Positions 19,076 through 27,903 of a stretch of 64,000 bases of DNA are shown here, piece after piece; positions within the stretch are counted from its first letter, which is position 1; each line of letters begins with the position of its first letter. Origin of the DNA: DSOI01 sp041394885 (GTDB lineage: Bacteria; Acidobacteriota; Terriglobia; Bryobacterales; Bryobacteraceae); NCBI GenBank assembly GCA_041394885.1, contig JAWKHI010000026.1:30532-94531 (forward strand), read 5' to 3'. Both the position numbers and the translations under genes were made by a program. The notes under the pieces were generated by a model. That model saw only the letters and a list, made by a program, of their open reading frames with translations. It searched no databases and was not told where the DNA came from.

Positions 19076-19753
19076 ATGCAATCGGAAGCCACCACACACG
19101 ACCGGATCCTCGACGCCGCCGAAGCCCTCTTCGCCGAGCAAGGCTTCGAATCCACCTCCATCCGCGCCATCACCGCCGCCGCTGGCGCCAACCTCGCCGC
19201 CGTCAACTACCATTTCCAGTCCAAAGAGACTCTCATCCACGCCGTTCTCGCCCGCCGCCTCGACCCCGTCAACGACACCCGCCTCTCCATGCTCGACGCC
19301 ATTCTCGCCCAGTCCGACGGCGCCCCCCCGGATCTCGACGGCATCCTCCACGCCTTTGCCCGGCCCATCTTCGAGGCTGCCTTCGGCCTTGAGGCTAACC
19401 CTGCCTTCGCCCGCCTCGCCGGCCGTATCTCCAGCGAACCCGGCGACTCTCTCCGTAAGTTGGCATTCGAACATATACGGCCCGTTGCGCATCGTTTCTT
19501 CCGCGCCTTCGCCCTCGCGCTCCCTGACCTGCCGCCCGTCGACCTGATCTGGCGGATCCACCTGTCCATCGGCGCCATGTTCCACCTCCTCGCCGCGAGT
19601 GACTTCATTTGCGAAATCTCCAACGGCATTTTCCAAACACCCGACGTCGAAACGGCTCTGCTCCAATGGGTCACCCATACGCGAGCGGCGCTTCTCGCCC
19701 CGGCCGCAAAGTCGAATTTGCAGCAACAAAGCCAATTAAAGGCCGCAGGATGA
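19076..19753 (+). CDS. TetR/AcrR-family repressor (CecR-like) of the downstream exporter
   Basis: 225 residues. The N-terminal TetR helix-turn-helix occupies about 8-55 (ILDAAEALFAEQGFESTSIRAITAAAGANLAAVNYHFQSKE, read in parts). The C-terminal ligand/dimer domain resembles the CecR/DUF1956 type, including a Phe-Glu-His-Ile-Arg-Pro segment. In Escherichia coli, CecR sits beside ybhGFSR, an HlyD/ABC exporter operon, and the gene order here is similar with a tolC added. The tetR stop TGA overlaps the tolC ATG (ATGA). No clear ribosome binding site precedes the ATG, consistent with a very short leader. It probably represses its own operon through the palindrome at 19052-19072. The inducing compound is unknown. 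Confidence 0.88.
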   Translation: MQSEATTHDRILDAAEALFAEQGFESTSIRAITAAAGANLAAVNYHFQSKETLIHAVLARRLDPVNDTRLSMLDAILAQSDGAPPDLDGILHAFARPIFEAAFGLEANPAFARLAGRISSEPGDSLRKLAFEHIRPVAHRFFRAFALALPDLPPVDLIWRIHLSIGAMFHLLAASDFICEISNGIFQTPDVETALLQWVTHTRAALLAPAAKSNLQQQSQLKAAG

Positions 19754-21078
19754 AACGCTTACACCTTTTATTCGCCATCGCAGCAAACCCAATTCTTCTG
19801 CTCGCGCAGTCACCCGAACCCATCCGCCTGAGCCTCAAACAGGCGGTCGACCTCGCCCTCGCACCGGACGCCTCAGCCCGCATCGACCTCGCAAATCAGC
19901 TCATCGAGCAGTCCCGCACCCGTGCCAACCAAGCCCGCGCGGCCCTCCTCCCCAATGTCGACGCCACCGTCGCTGGCCAGAACTTCACCCGCAACCTCGC
20001 GGCCTTCGGCGTACGGTCGCCGGTCCCCGGCGTCGCCTTCCCCGAAATCGTCGGGCCACTCACCGTCTTCGATGGCCGCGCCACACTCACTCAGACCGTC
20101 TTCGATTTCGCTGCCATCACTCGATGGAAAGCCGCCAAAGCTGCTATCGATACGGCTCGTTCCGAAGAAGAGGCGGCCCGCAACGACACCGCGGAGCAAG
20201 TGGCTCGCGCCTATATGGCCACACTGCGCGCTTCCGCGGCCCTGGACGCCGCCCGCGCCAATCTGGATCTTTCCGAGGCCAACGCCGCTCTCGCAGAACG
20301 CCGCAAGAACGCCGGCACAGCCACCGGCATCGACGTGACCCGAGCCCAGGTCCAGGCCGCCAACGATCGCCAGCGTCTCCTCGCCGCCACGCATGTCCGC
20401 CGCCGCGCCGAGCTCGTCCTCCTCCGAGCGATCGGCGCCGGGATGGAGGTCGCCGTGGTCGATCTCACCGACACCCTGCAATACACTCCGCCAGACCCCG
20501 TCCCGGTCGACGAGGCCATCGGCGTCGCCCTCGACGCCCGTGCCGACCTTCGTGTCCAACGCCGGCGCCAGACCGCCGCCGCGCTCTCCTATGACGCCAT
20601 TCGCGCCGAACGCTACCCATCCATCGCCGCTTTCGCCGACGCCGGCAACATCGGCCTGTCGCTCGGCGAGACGCGGTTCACACGCACTCTCGGCCTCTCA
20701 CTCCGGGTGCCTCTTTTCGATGGCGGCCGCCGCGATGCACGGCGCGCGGAAGCCTCCATCGCCATCCGCCAGGAAGCGATTCGTGAGCGCGACATCCGCC
20801 GCCAGATCGAACTCGAAGTTCGATCCGCATTCGAAGATCTGGCCTCCGCGGGCGGCCAGGTGAAGGTCGCCGAAGAAGGCCTTACACTGGCCAACCGCGA
20901 GCTCGAACAGGCGCGCCGCCGCTTCGACGCGGGCGTGGCTCCCGGAATCGAACCCATCGACGCGCAAACACGCGTCGCCCGCGCCCGCGCCAATCGAGAC
21001 GACGCGCTCTATCTCCACAACCTCGCCAAAATCGAACTGGCCGCCGCCACCGGAACCATCCGAAAGGTGATCCAGTAA
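19750..21078 (+). CDS. TolC-family outer membrane efflux protein
   Basis: 442 residues from the ATG that overlaps the tetR stop. The signal peptide is KRLHLLFAIAANPILLLAQ. Two structural repeats follow, each with long coiled helices (ARAALLPNVDATVAGQNF and later IRDxRRQIELEVRSAFEDLA) and beta-strand segments such as LGLSLRVPLFDGGRRDA, which is the usual TolC turn. It supplies the outer-membrane duct for the ABC exporter encoded next. The E. coli ybh operon lacks its own tolC, so including one here makes the locus self-contained. It ends nine bases before the adaptor gene. A longer in-frame reading back to 19609 lies inside tetR and is rejected. Confidence 0.92.
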   Translation: MKRLHLLFAIAANPILLLAQSPEPIRLSLKQAVDLALAPDASARIDLANQLIEQSRTRANQARAALLPNVDATVAGQNFTRNLAAFGVRSPVPGVAFPEIVGPLTVFDGRATLTQTVFDFAAITRWKAAKAAIDTARSEEEAARNDTAEQVARAYMATLRASAALDAARANLDLSEANAALAERRKNAGTATGIDVTRAQVQAANDRQRLLAATHVRRRAELVLLRAIGAGMEVAVVDLTDTLQYTPPDPVPVDEAIGVALDARADLRVQRRRQTAAALSYDAIRAERYPSIAAFADAGNIGLSLGETRFTRTLGLSLRVPLFDGGRRDARRAEASIAIRQEAIRERDIRRQIELEVRSAFEDLASAGGQVKVAEEGLTLANRELEQARRRFDAGVAPGIEPIDAQTRVARARANRDDALYLHNLAKIELAAATGTIRKVIQ

Positions 21079-21087
21079 GGTGCATCC

Positions 21088-22257
21088 ATGAAGAAACTCA
21101 TCCCCATCGTCCTCGTTCTCGCCACAGCCGGATTCCTCGCCTGGCGATTCTTCAACGGCGCGGCCGATCCGAATGGCTCCATTCATCTTTCGGGCAACAT
21201 CGAAGCCACGCAGGTGGACGTCTCCTTTCCCATGCCGGGCAAGGTCGTCGCCATCGAGGTGCGCGAGGGCGACGCGGTTCGCAAAGGCATGGTCGTCGCC
21301 CGGCTCGACCCGGAAATTCTCGAACGCCAGAAGCTGCGCGAGCAATCGGCCGCCGATGGCGCTGAAGGTGTCCTCGCGCAGGTGAGAACGATGATTGACT
21401 GGCAGCGCCAGACGGTCGATCGCGATCGGGATCTTCGCCAGGCCGAGATACGCCAGGCCGAGGCCCGTCTTCGCGATCTCGAAGCCGGCGCCCGTCCCCA
21501 GGAAGTCGCCCAGGCCGAAGCCGCGCTCGAGCAAGCCCGCACCGAGCACACCCGCGCCAAAGCGGACTGGGATCGAGCCCAGACCCTTTACAAGAACGAG
21601 GACATCTCCACCCAGCAATTCGATCAGTTCCGCTCCCGTTTCGACGCCGCCTCCGAGGCCATGCGCGCCTCCTCCGAGCGCCTCGCCCTGGTGAAGGAAG
21701 GCCCGCGAAAACAGGAGATCGAAGCCGCCCGCGCCGCCCTCTCGCGCGCCCAGGCCGCGCTGAAGCTCAGCGAAGTCAACCGGCTCGAAGTGCGGCGCAA
21801 AGAGCAGGAACTCGTCACCCGCCGAGCGGACCTCGAACGCGCCCGTGCCCAAGTTTCCGTCGTCGACCGCCAACTCGACGACGCCACACTCACCGCACCC
21901 ATCGACGGCGTCGTGCTCGTCAAAGCCGCCGAGCCCGGCGAAGTGCTCGGCGCCGGGCTTCCCGTGGTCACCATCGGCGATCTCGCCCGCCCCTGGCTCC
22001 GGGCATACATCTCCGAACAGCAACTCGGCCGCGTCAAACTCGGCGACTCCGTCCAAATCACCACGGACTCTTTTCCCGGCAAGACCTACAACGGAAAGGT
22101 GACCTTCATCGCCTCGGAAGCCGAATTCACGCCCAAGCAGATCCAGACCGCCGAAGAACGCGTCAAGCTCGTCTACCGCATCAAGGTCGAAGTCGACAAT
22201 CCGAATCAGGAACTGAAGATCAACATGCCCGTCGACGCGGTGATAGGCCGCTCATGA
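21088..22257 (+). CDS. HlyD-family periplasmic adaptor (YbhG-like)
   Basis: 389 residues. It has a membrane anchor (KKLIPIVLVLATAGFLAWRFF), a lipoyl half (SFPMPGKVVAIEVREGDAVRKGMVVARLDP), a long helical hairpin rich in Ala/Glu/Arg at about 85-250, the second lipoyl half (LTAPIDGVVLVKAAEPGEVLGAG) and a barrel domain ending in NMPVDAVIG. The long hairpin and the motif order match YbhG-type adaptors that couple YbhFSR-like ABC exporters to TolC. The stop overlaps the next start by four bases (ATGA), so adaptor and ATPase are translationally coupled. Confidence 0.92.
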   Translation: MKKLIPIVLVLATAGFLAWRFFNGAADPNGSIHLSGNIEATQVDVSFPMPGKVVAIEVREGDAVRKGMVVARLDPEILERQKLREQSAADGAEGVLAQVRTMIDWQRQTVDRDRDLRQAEIRQAEARLRDLEAGARPQEVAQAEAALEQARTEHTRAKADWDRAQTLYKNEDISTQQFDQFRSRFDAASEAMRASSERLALVKEGPRKQEIEAARAALSRAQAALKLSEVNRLEVRRKEQELVTRRADLERARAQVSVVDRQLDDATLTAPIDGVVLVKAAEPGEVLGAGLPVVTIGDLARPWLRAYISEQQLGRVKLGDSVQITTDSFPGKTYNGKVTFIASEAEFTPKQIQTAEERVKLVYRIKVEVDNPNQELKINMPVDAVIGRS

Positions 22258-23126
22258 TCCAAGCCCGGGCTCTGACCAAGCAATTCGGCCCCCTGACCGC
22301 CGTCGATGCCTTGACCTTCGACGTAGCCGAAGGCGAGGTCTTCGGCATCGTCGGGCCCGACGGCGCGGGCAAGACCACCACGCTCCGTATGCTCGCCGGA
22401 GTCGCCGGCATCACCGCCGGTTCGGCCCGTGTCGCCGGGCACGATGTCGCCCGGGCAACGCAAGCCGTCAAGGATTCCATCGGCTACATGGCCCAGCGCT
22501 TCGGCCTCTACGGCGATCTCACCGTCGGCGAGAACATGCGTTTCTACGCGGACCTGTTCGGAATCGACGCCGCCGAACGGGACCGCCTTGCTCCGCGCCT
22601 GCTCGCCATGACCCGCATGGAGCCATTCCTCGACCGGCCCGCCGCCAAGCTCTCCGGCGGCATGAAGCAGAAGCTCGCCCTCATGTGCACCCTGCTCCAT
22701 CACCCGCGCGTGCTCCTGCTCGACGAGCCCACCAACGGCGTCGATCCGGTTTCCCGCCGCGACTTCTGGGCCATCCTCCGCGATCTCGTCGAAGACGGAC
22801 TCACACTGCTGCTCACCACCGCCTACATGGACGAAGCCGAACGCTGCGATCGCGTGGCCCTGATGAGCGAGGGGCGCATCATCCGGTGCGCGCCGCCGCG
22901 CCAACTGCGCGAGTCTCTCCCGGAGACATGCTACGAAGTCGAGACCGCCAATCAGCAGGCGGACCGGCGCCGTCTGGCCACCTTGCCCGGTGTCACCGCG
23001 GTTCGCCCGGCCGGCAGCGTCCTCCACGTTTTTCTCGAACCGGACGCGGCGCCCGAGCCGGCCTGGAAGAAGATCACGCCGTCGCTCGAAGACGTGTTCG
23101 TCGCGACGCTCGAGGCAGGCGCATGA
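22254..23126 (+). CDS. ABC transporter ATP-binding protein (first half of YbhF)
   Basis: 290 residues. Walker A is GPDGAGKTTTLRML, with the Asp after Pro seen also in YbhF. Q-loop is YMAQRFGLY, signature LSGGMKQKLAL, Walker B VLLLDEPTNGVD, and the switch His is replaced by Ala (LLTTAYMDEAERC), which could weaken its hydrolysis. The C-terminal extension (about 225-290) is the DUF4162-like tail of drug-export ATPases. In E. coli the two ATPase domains are fused in YbhF; here they are separate, overlapping genes. Together they energise the two permeases downstream. Overlaps both neighbours through ATGA. Confidence 0.93.
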   Translation: MIQARALTKQFGPLTAVDALTFDVAEGEVFGIVGPDGAGKTTTLRMLAGVAGITAGSARVAGHDVARATQAVKDSIGYMAQRFGLYGDLTVGENMRFYADLFGIDAAERDRLAPRLLAMTRMEPFLDRPAAKLSGGMKQKLALMCTLLHHPRVLLLDEPTNGVDPVSRRDFWAILRDLVEDGLTLLLTTAYMDEAERCDRVALMSEGRIIRCAPPRQLRESLPETCYEVETANQQADRRRLATLPGVTAVRPAGSVLHVFLEPDAAPEPAWKKITPSLEDVFVATLEAGA

Positions 23127-23863
23127 GCACACCCGCCGTTTCCATCGTCGGGCTAACCCGCCGCTTCGGCGATTTCGTCGCCGTCGATGACGTCACCCTC
23201 GACGTCGCCCGCGGCGAGGTCTTCGGTTTTCTGGGACCCAACGGCGCGGGTAAGTCGACCACCATTCGCATCCTCTGCGGCCTGCTAGCACCCTCATCCG
23301 GCGCGGCGAAAGTCGTGGGCTTCGAGGTCGGTCCGCAGTCGGAACAGATCAAGAGCAGCATCGGATACATGTCCCAGCGCTTCTCTCTCTACGATGACCT
23401 CACCGTCGAGGAGAACATCGATTTCTTCGCTGGCATCTATGGCGTCCCCCACGCCAAGCGCGGTCAACGCAAGGACTACGCGCTAACGATGGCCGGCCTG
23501 ACCGGCCGCCGCGGCGATCTCACCGCCCGCCTCGCCGGCGGATGGAAACAGCGCCTCGCGCTCGGCTGCGCCATCCTGCACGAACCGCCCGTGCTCTTCC
23601 TCGACGAACCTACCTCCGGCGTCGACCCGGTCGCCCGCCGCCAGTTCTGGGATCTCATCTACGACCTCTCCGCCGCCGGCCACACCGTCTTCGTCACCAC
23701 CCACTACATGGAAGAAGCCGAGTACTGCAACCGCCTGGCGCTCATGTACCGCGGCAAAGTGATCGCCCTCGGAACCCCCACAGAGTTGAAGCGCGCCTCT
23801 GGCGTCGCCACGATGGAAGAGGCCTTCATCGCCAGCATCGAAAAGGAAGAGGCTGCCGCATGA
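23123..23863 (+). CDS. ABC transporter ATP-binding protein (second half of YbhF)
   Basis: 246 residues. Walker A GPNGAGKSTTIRIL, Q-loop YMSQRFSLYDDL, degenerate signature LAGGWKQRLALG where LSGGQ is usual, Walker B VLFLDEPTSGVDP and an intact switch His (FVTTHYMEEAEYC). The catalytic motifs complement the weak switch of the preceding ATPase, so the pair is probably an asymmetric heterodimer, as in the fused YbhF. The gene starts at the ATGA overlap at 23123; a longer reading to 22685 lies inside the first ATPase gene and is rejected. It ends in another ATGA overlap with the first permease. Confidence 0.93.
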   Translation: MSTPAVSIVGLTRRFGDFVAVDDVTLDVARGEVFGFLGPNGAGKSTTIRILCGLLAPSSGAAKVVGFEVGPQSEQIKSSIGYMSQRFSLYDDLTVEENIDFFAGIYGVPHAKRGQRKDYALTMAGLTGRRGDLTARLAGGWKQRLALGCAILHEPPVLFLDEPTSGVDPVARRQFWDLIYDLSAAGHTVFVTTHYMEEAEYCNRLALMYRGKVIALGTPTELKRASGVATMEEAFIASIEKEEAAA

Positions 23864-24963
23864 GCTTTACCCGAACCTGGGCCATTACCAGGAAGGAACT
23901 CCTGCACATCGTCCGCGACCGCCGCAGCCTCGTCATGGCACTCGGCGTCCCCTTCCTCCTTCTGCTGCTGTTCTGCTACGCTCTCTCGCTCGATGTCGAC
24001 CGCATCCAAACCTGCGTCTACGACCAGGACCGGTCCCCCGAATCCCGGGAACTGATCGAACGCCTCGCCGCCTCGCGCTACTTCGACATCGTGCAAAACG
24101 CCGCGAACCTGCGGGAAGTGGACCGTGCCATCGTCTCCGGCAGCGCCATGCTCGCCGTCGTCATTCCGCCCCGGTTCGCCGCGCGCCTCCTGGCCCGCCA
24201 TCCCGAGCCCGTTCAGTTGATCCTCGACGGCGCGGACTCGAACACCGCCTCCATCGCCCAGGTCTACGCACTGAACGTCGTCAGCGCCTTCGCGGCCGAA
24301 CGCTTCCACGTGTCCCCGTCCGTCGACCCCCAACTCCGCGTCTGGTACAACAGCTCGCTTGTCTCGCGCAATTTCATCGTCCCCGGGCTGGTGGCTGTCA
24401 TCCTCATGATCATCGCGGCACTGCTGACATCGCTCACCGTCGCGCGCGAATGGGAATCGGGAACCATGGAGCAGTTGCTCTCCACACCGCTCCGCCCCGC
24501 CGAGATCGTATTCGGGAAGCTGGCCGCGTTCTTCGTCCTCGGCGTCGCCGACGCGATCATCGCCATCGCCGCCGCCGTCTGGATCTTCGATGTCCCCTTC
24601 CGCGGCAGCCTTCTCTTTCTCGGAGCCGCCACCTGCATTTTCCTGTTCGGCGCTTTCTCGTGGGGCATCTTCATCAGCTCTATCGCCGGCTCACAATTGC
24701 TCGCCTACCAGATGGGCCTGCTCAGCACGTTTCTTCCCGCGTTCCTGCTCTCGGGATTCATCTACGCCGTCGAAAACATGCCGCTCCCGATCCGCATGCT
24801 CAGCTACATCTTCCCGGCCAAATACTTCGTGACGATTCTCAAGGCGAGCTTCCTCAAAGGCGTCGGCCTCGAAGTGCTTTGGCCTTCGGTCGTATTCCTC
24901 TCGATCTACGCCGCGGCCGTTTCCACGCTCGCCGTCCGCAAACTCCGCACCGAGGTGGCCTGA
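23860..24963 (+). CDS. ABC-2 type permease (YbhS-like)
   Basis: 367 residues. There is an N-terminal helix (RRSLVMALGVPFLLLLLFCYALSLDV), a periplasmic domain (about 45-175) and five further helices from about 178. The ABC-2 coupling segment AREWESGTMEQLLSTPLRPAEIVFGK is read in parts, and SYIFPAKYFVTILKASFLKG lies before the last helix. This arrangement is the YbhS/YbhR or CcmB-like DrrB class used in exporters. It pairs with the next gene to form a heterodimeric channel. The start overlaps the ATPase stop (ATGA). Confidence 0.93.
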   Translation: MSFTRTWAITRKELLHIVRDRRSLVMALGVPFLLLLLFCYALSLDVDRIQTCVYDQDRSPESRELIERLAASRYFDIVQNAANLREVDRAIVSGSAMLAVVIPPRFAARLLARHPEPVQLILDGADSNTASIAQVYALNVVSAFAAERFHVSPSVDPQLRVWYNSSLVSRNFIVPGLVAVILMIIAALLTSLTVAREWESGTMEQLLSTPLRPAEIVFGKLAAFFVLGVADAIIAIAAAVWIFDVPFRGSLLFLGAATCIFLFGAFSWGIFISSIAGSQLLAYQMGLLSTFLPAFLLSGFIYAVENMPLPIRMLSYIFPAKYFVTILKASFLKGVGLEVLWPSVVFLSIYAAAVSTLAVRKLRTEVA

Positions 24964-24969
24964 CGCATC

Positions 24970-26061
24970 ATGAATTCCTGGGAGCGCATCCGCACCATCA
25001 TCGGCAAGGAACTCCGCCAGGTGCTGCGCGAGCCGCGCCTGCGCGTGATGATCATCGTGCCGCCGGTTGTGCAGTTGCTCGTGTTCGGATTCGCCGTCAA
25101 CCTGGACGTCGACCACGCCCGCATCGCCTGGAGCGACGCCGACCGCACGCCGGAAAGCCGCGCGCTCCGCGACGCGTTCGTGTCGTCGGGCTACTTCGAG
25201 ATCAACTCGAGCGCCGGATCCGAAGACGCCGTCCGCGACTATCTCGATGGCGGCGGAGGTATCGCTGTCGTCCGCATCCTGCCCGGCTTCGCGCGAGACC
25301 TGCTGCGCGGCAGCCCGGCCGCGGTGCAGATTCTGGTGGACGGATCGAATTCGAATAACGCGAACCTGGTGAGCGGCTACGCCAACCGGATTGCCGCCAG
25401 CTTTCGCCAGCGCCCGGCTCCCGCGCTGGCGGCGCCCCGCGTCTGGTTCAACCCCGAGCTCAAGAGCCGCTACTACTTCGTCCCCGGCGTGCTGATGAAC
25501 ATCATCACGCTCATCACGCTGATGCTGACGGCGATGGCGATCGTGCGGGAGAAAGAGATCGGCACCATGGAGCAGTTGATGGTGACGCCCATACGCCCCT
25601 TCGAATTGATCCTCGGCAAGACGCTGCCCTTTGTCGCCATCGGGCTCTTCGACCTCTTCCTGGTCACGGCCGCCGCCCGTCTCGTGTTCGGCATCCCGTT
25701 CCGCGGCAGCCCGCTTCTGCTGCTAGGCGCATCGCTGCTGTTTCTGATGACCACGCTCGGCATGGGCCTGTTCATCTCGACCGTTTCGCGTACCCAGCAA
25801 CAGGCCCTCATGTCTTCGTTCTTCTTCTTCATGCCGGCCTTCATGCTGAGCGGCTTCGCCTTCCCCGTGCGCAACATGCCGGCCCTGGCGCAATGGATCA
25901 GTTACGCTAACCCGCAGCGCTACTTCATCGAAGTGCTGCGCGGAGTGTTCCTGAAGGGGTCCGACGCGTCGGTGTTGTGGATGCAACTGGCCGCAATGGC
26001 CGCCCTCGGCGTGGCGATTCTGGGCGCAAGCACGATGCGCTTCCAAAAGACCCTGGATTGA
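24970..26061 (+). CDS. ABC-2 type permease (YbhR-like)
   Basis: 363 residues with the same plan as the preceding permease: first helix MIIVPPVVQLLVFGFAVNLDV, a periplasmic domain, and helices from about 175 onward. It has the coupling motif REKEIGTMEQLMVTPIRPFELILGK and the late motif SYANPQRYFIEVLRGVFLKG. The two permeases are clear paralogues. It is the last gene of the tetR operon, six bases after ybhS. About 230 bases without a supported gene follow it, and no hairpin with a U-tract is seen there; a run of seven T at about 26078 has no stem before it. Confidence 0.93.
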   Translation: MNSWERIRTIIGKELRQVLREPRLRVMIIVPPVVQLLVFGFAVNLDVDHARIAWSDADRTPESRALRDAFVSSGYFEINSSAGSEDAVRDYLDGGGGIAVVRILPGFARDLLRGSPAAVQILVDGSNSNNANLVSGYANRIAASFRQRPAPALAAPRVWFNPELKSRYYFVPGVLMNIITLITLMLTAMAIVREKEIGTMEQLMVTPIRPFELILGKTLPFVAIGLFDLFLVTAAARLVFGIPFRGSPLLLLGASLLFLMTTLGMGLFISTVSRTQQQALMSSFFFFMPAFMLSGFAFPVRNMPALAQWISYANPQRYFIEVLRGVFLKGSDASVLWMQLAAMAALGVAILGASTMRFQKTLD

Positions 26062-26291
26062 GAATGGCAAGGTCATTTTTTTGCTCCTGTCCCAGTGTGC
26101 GGGGCGGCTTGGGGGCGCCCGCGAAATTGATCTGGGCAAGCTGTTGCAGGTGCAAGAGATATTTATTTTCGATTACCGAACAGCGGCGTCGGGGCGCGTT
26201 TGGGCGCAGGCGGTGAGCCAACTGGTTTTGAGGTCTCGCACCAGGCGGACGGAGGCTGTTGCGCTGAGTGCCTGACCGAGAGCATTTTCCA

Positions 26292-27143
26292 CTAACCCGC
26301 GGCCGTCCAACGCGACCGCACCTCGCCCCGGTTCACCACCTCCCGCCACCGCCGGTCAAACCGCGCCGCCACTTCCGGATGCGACGCCAGCACCGGACCG
26401 AGCCCCAACTGAATATGCGGCTGCGCCACCACATCCTCGAGATCGAGACGCTGTTCCACGTCCTGCCAACGATCGGTGAGCCCACCCGGATCGAGCAGCA
26501 CCAGACGCTCGCCGATGACGCCGAAGTTCTTTGCGTGCGGATCGACCGAGAACAGCCCATAGGACCACCCGCGGAGACGCAGTTCCAGGAACCGATCCAG
26601 CCATAGCTCGAGCGCCGCCGGATCGTTGCGCTGCGCCGCCTCCGCCAGCCGCTCGTAAAGAGTGCAGTCCACACGCTCGGCCGCTTCCTCCACCGTCATC
26701 TTGCGCGGCCATCCGCGCACGCGGACTTGGGTGGGCGGGAACACGATCCGCTCGGGCACCAGTCCCGATCCCGTCAATTCCCGCCGCGCCAGAGTCTCGC
26801 CGCGGCGGTCCCGCGTCACCCAAGTGCGCCATATCTGGCGGACCGGGCCCTTGTACCAAAGGCTCCGCGGGATTACCGCCAGAGCCGCTTGCGTGATGAG
26901 GCTCAGCAGGCGAACGCGCCGCGATGGACGCGCCGTCATGCGGAGCCACCACGACTTGGGAACCCACGGCTCGATCCGCTTCAGCCAGCGCCAAAGAACG
27001 ATTAGGGAAACCATCGCCAACGGCGACCGCTCCCTCTTCACCACCCAGTGCTCGGAGGCGTACACCACCTTGCCGATTCCCTCGCCGAGCCGTTCGAGCG
27101 GCTTCCCGGTCAGTTCGGGCGGCGCTGCTGCCAGTGCGCGCAT
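26292..27143 (-). CDS. Protein of unknown function with kinase-like motifs
   Basis: 283 residues from the ATG at 27143 (MRALAAAPPELTGKPLERLG). The N-terminal part contains GEGIGKVVYASEHWVVKRE, which resembles a Gly-rich loop followed by a conserved Lys strand. Later come SVDPHAKNFGVIGERLVLLDPGGL, resembling the catalytic-loop Asp/Asn and metal-binding Asp-x-Gly of the protein-kinase-like superfamily (including lipopolysaccharide and aminoglycoside kinases). A basic, Trp-rich middle section could sit at the membrane. I infer a kinase-like fold but cannot name a substrate. The frame stays open upstream to 27362, but that part overlaps the vapB promoter and has no coding character. It diverges from vapB. 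Confidence 0.6.
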   Translation of the reverse strand: MRALAAAPPELTGKPLERLGEGIGKVVYASEHWVVKRERSPLAMVSLIVLWRWLKRIEPWVPKSWWLRMTARPSRRVRLLSLITQAALAVIPRSLWYKGPVRQIWRTWVTRDRRGETLARRELTGSGLVPERIVFPPTQVRVRGWPRKMTVEEAAERVDCTLYERLAEAAQRNDPAALELWLDRFLELRLRGWSYGLFSVDPHAKNFGVIGERLVLLDPGGLTDRWQDVEQRLDLEDVVAQPHIQLGLGPVLASHPEVAARFDRRWREVVNRGEVRSRWTAAG

Positions 27144-27210
27144 CCTGTTCGATGTGTACAAGAGTCCGGCGGCAAAATCAAGGGGTCCCGGCGTTGTGAG
27201 GAGAAGGTAG

Positions 27211-27239
27211 TTGTAAGGAGGGGATGTGTGTGGTATAGT
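27211..27239 (+). promoter_or_regulatory. Sigma-70-type promoter of vapBC, leaderless transcript predicted
   Basis: TTGTAA (27211-27216) and TATAGT (27234-27239) with exactly 17 bases between. The predicted start is at about 27246-27248, within a few bases of the vapB ATG at 27249, so the mRNA would have almost no leader. The region is AT-richer than its surroundings. Confidence 0.6.
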
Positions 27240-27248
27240 GTGTGTGGA

Positions 27249-27509
27249 ATGGCACAAGTTAATATGTATGTTGGAGATGATATGGCCACCCGGCTGCGGG
27301 CGGAGGCCGAACAGGCGGGAGTGCCACTCTCGCGCTATATCGTTGATTTGATTGCCAAGCATGATCGGTCAACCAGTTGGCCCAAGGACTATTTCAACAG
27401 CGCTTGCGGGTTCCTGACGGATGACTTCCCGGACATTCCCGATACCTTGCCGGAAGAAGTGGAGCCGTTGGAAGCCAGTGATGGCCGGGCGGCGCAGGCA
27501 TCGGTTTGA
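27249..27509 (+). CDS. VapB-like ribbon-helix-helix antitoxin
   Basis: 86 residues. The N-terminal stretch MAQVNMYVGDDMATRLRAEA with VPLSRYIVDLIAKH looks like a ribbon-helix-helix DNA-binding domain (beta strand then two helices). The acidic C-terminal tail (DDFPDIPDTLPEEVEPLE) is typical of the part that wraps around a PIN toxin. It overlaps the toxin start by four bases (TTGA). VapB proteins neutralise VapC and repress their own promoter as a complex. The start is chosen because it begins the ribbon and fits the promoter at 27211. Confidence 0.8.
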   Translation: MAQVNMYVGDDMATRLRAEAEQAGVPLSRYIVDLIAKHDRSTSWPKDYFNSACGFLTDDFPDIPDTLPEEVEPLEASDGRAAQASV

Positions 27510-27901
27510 CCCGCTATCTGCTCGACTCCAACATCTGGATCGGCATGGCGCGCGGCGACGAGTCCCTGCTGGAACGCATCCGGCTGATGGAGCCGCCTCA
27601 GATCGTCACCTGCAGCGTGGTGCGGGCTGAGTTGGCCTACGGCGCCCGGAAGAGCAGGCAGGTGGAGAAGAACCTGGTCGGATTCCAGCGCCTGCTCGAT
27701 CCGGTGGACTCGCTCGCGTTCGACGACCTGGCGGCGGATCACTACGGGATGATCCGCGCGGATCTGGAGCGGGCTGGGACGCCGATCGGTGCGGCGGACC
27801 TGATGATCGCCTCGATCGCGCGGTCCCGCGATGTGGTGATGGTGACGCGCAACGTCAACGAGTTCGTCCGGGTGGTGGGGCTGCGCGTGGAGGAGTGGTA
27901 G
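27506..27901 (+). CDS. vapC: VapC-family PIN-domain ribonuclease toxin
   Basis: 131 residues. PIN-domain acidic residues are visible: Asp in YLLDSNIWIG, Glu in VVRAELAYGA, Asp in PIGAADLMIASIA, and the closing TRNVNEFVRVVGL motif. VapC toxins cut tRNA or rRNA with a metal-dependent active site. It starts at a TTG embedded in the vapB stop (TTGA), which enforces coupling to the antitoxin. It ends two bases before the convergent stop of the nuclease/FtsK-type gene, with no terminator between them. Confidence 0.88.
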   Translation: MTRYLLDSNIWIGMARGDESLLERIRLMEPPQIVTCSVVRAELAYGARKSRQVEKNLVGFQRLLDPVDSLAFDDLAADHYGMIRADLERAGTPIGAADLMIASIARSRDVVMVTRNVNEFVRVVGLRVEEW

Positions 27902-27903
27902 CG

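Noticed and set aside
26062..26291. Remnant gene after the YbhR-like permease
   Set aside because: Short open frames are present on both strands but none shows a family motif or ribosome binding site; I see no supported gene, and no terminator hairpin either.
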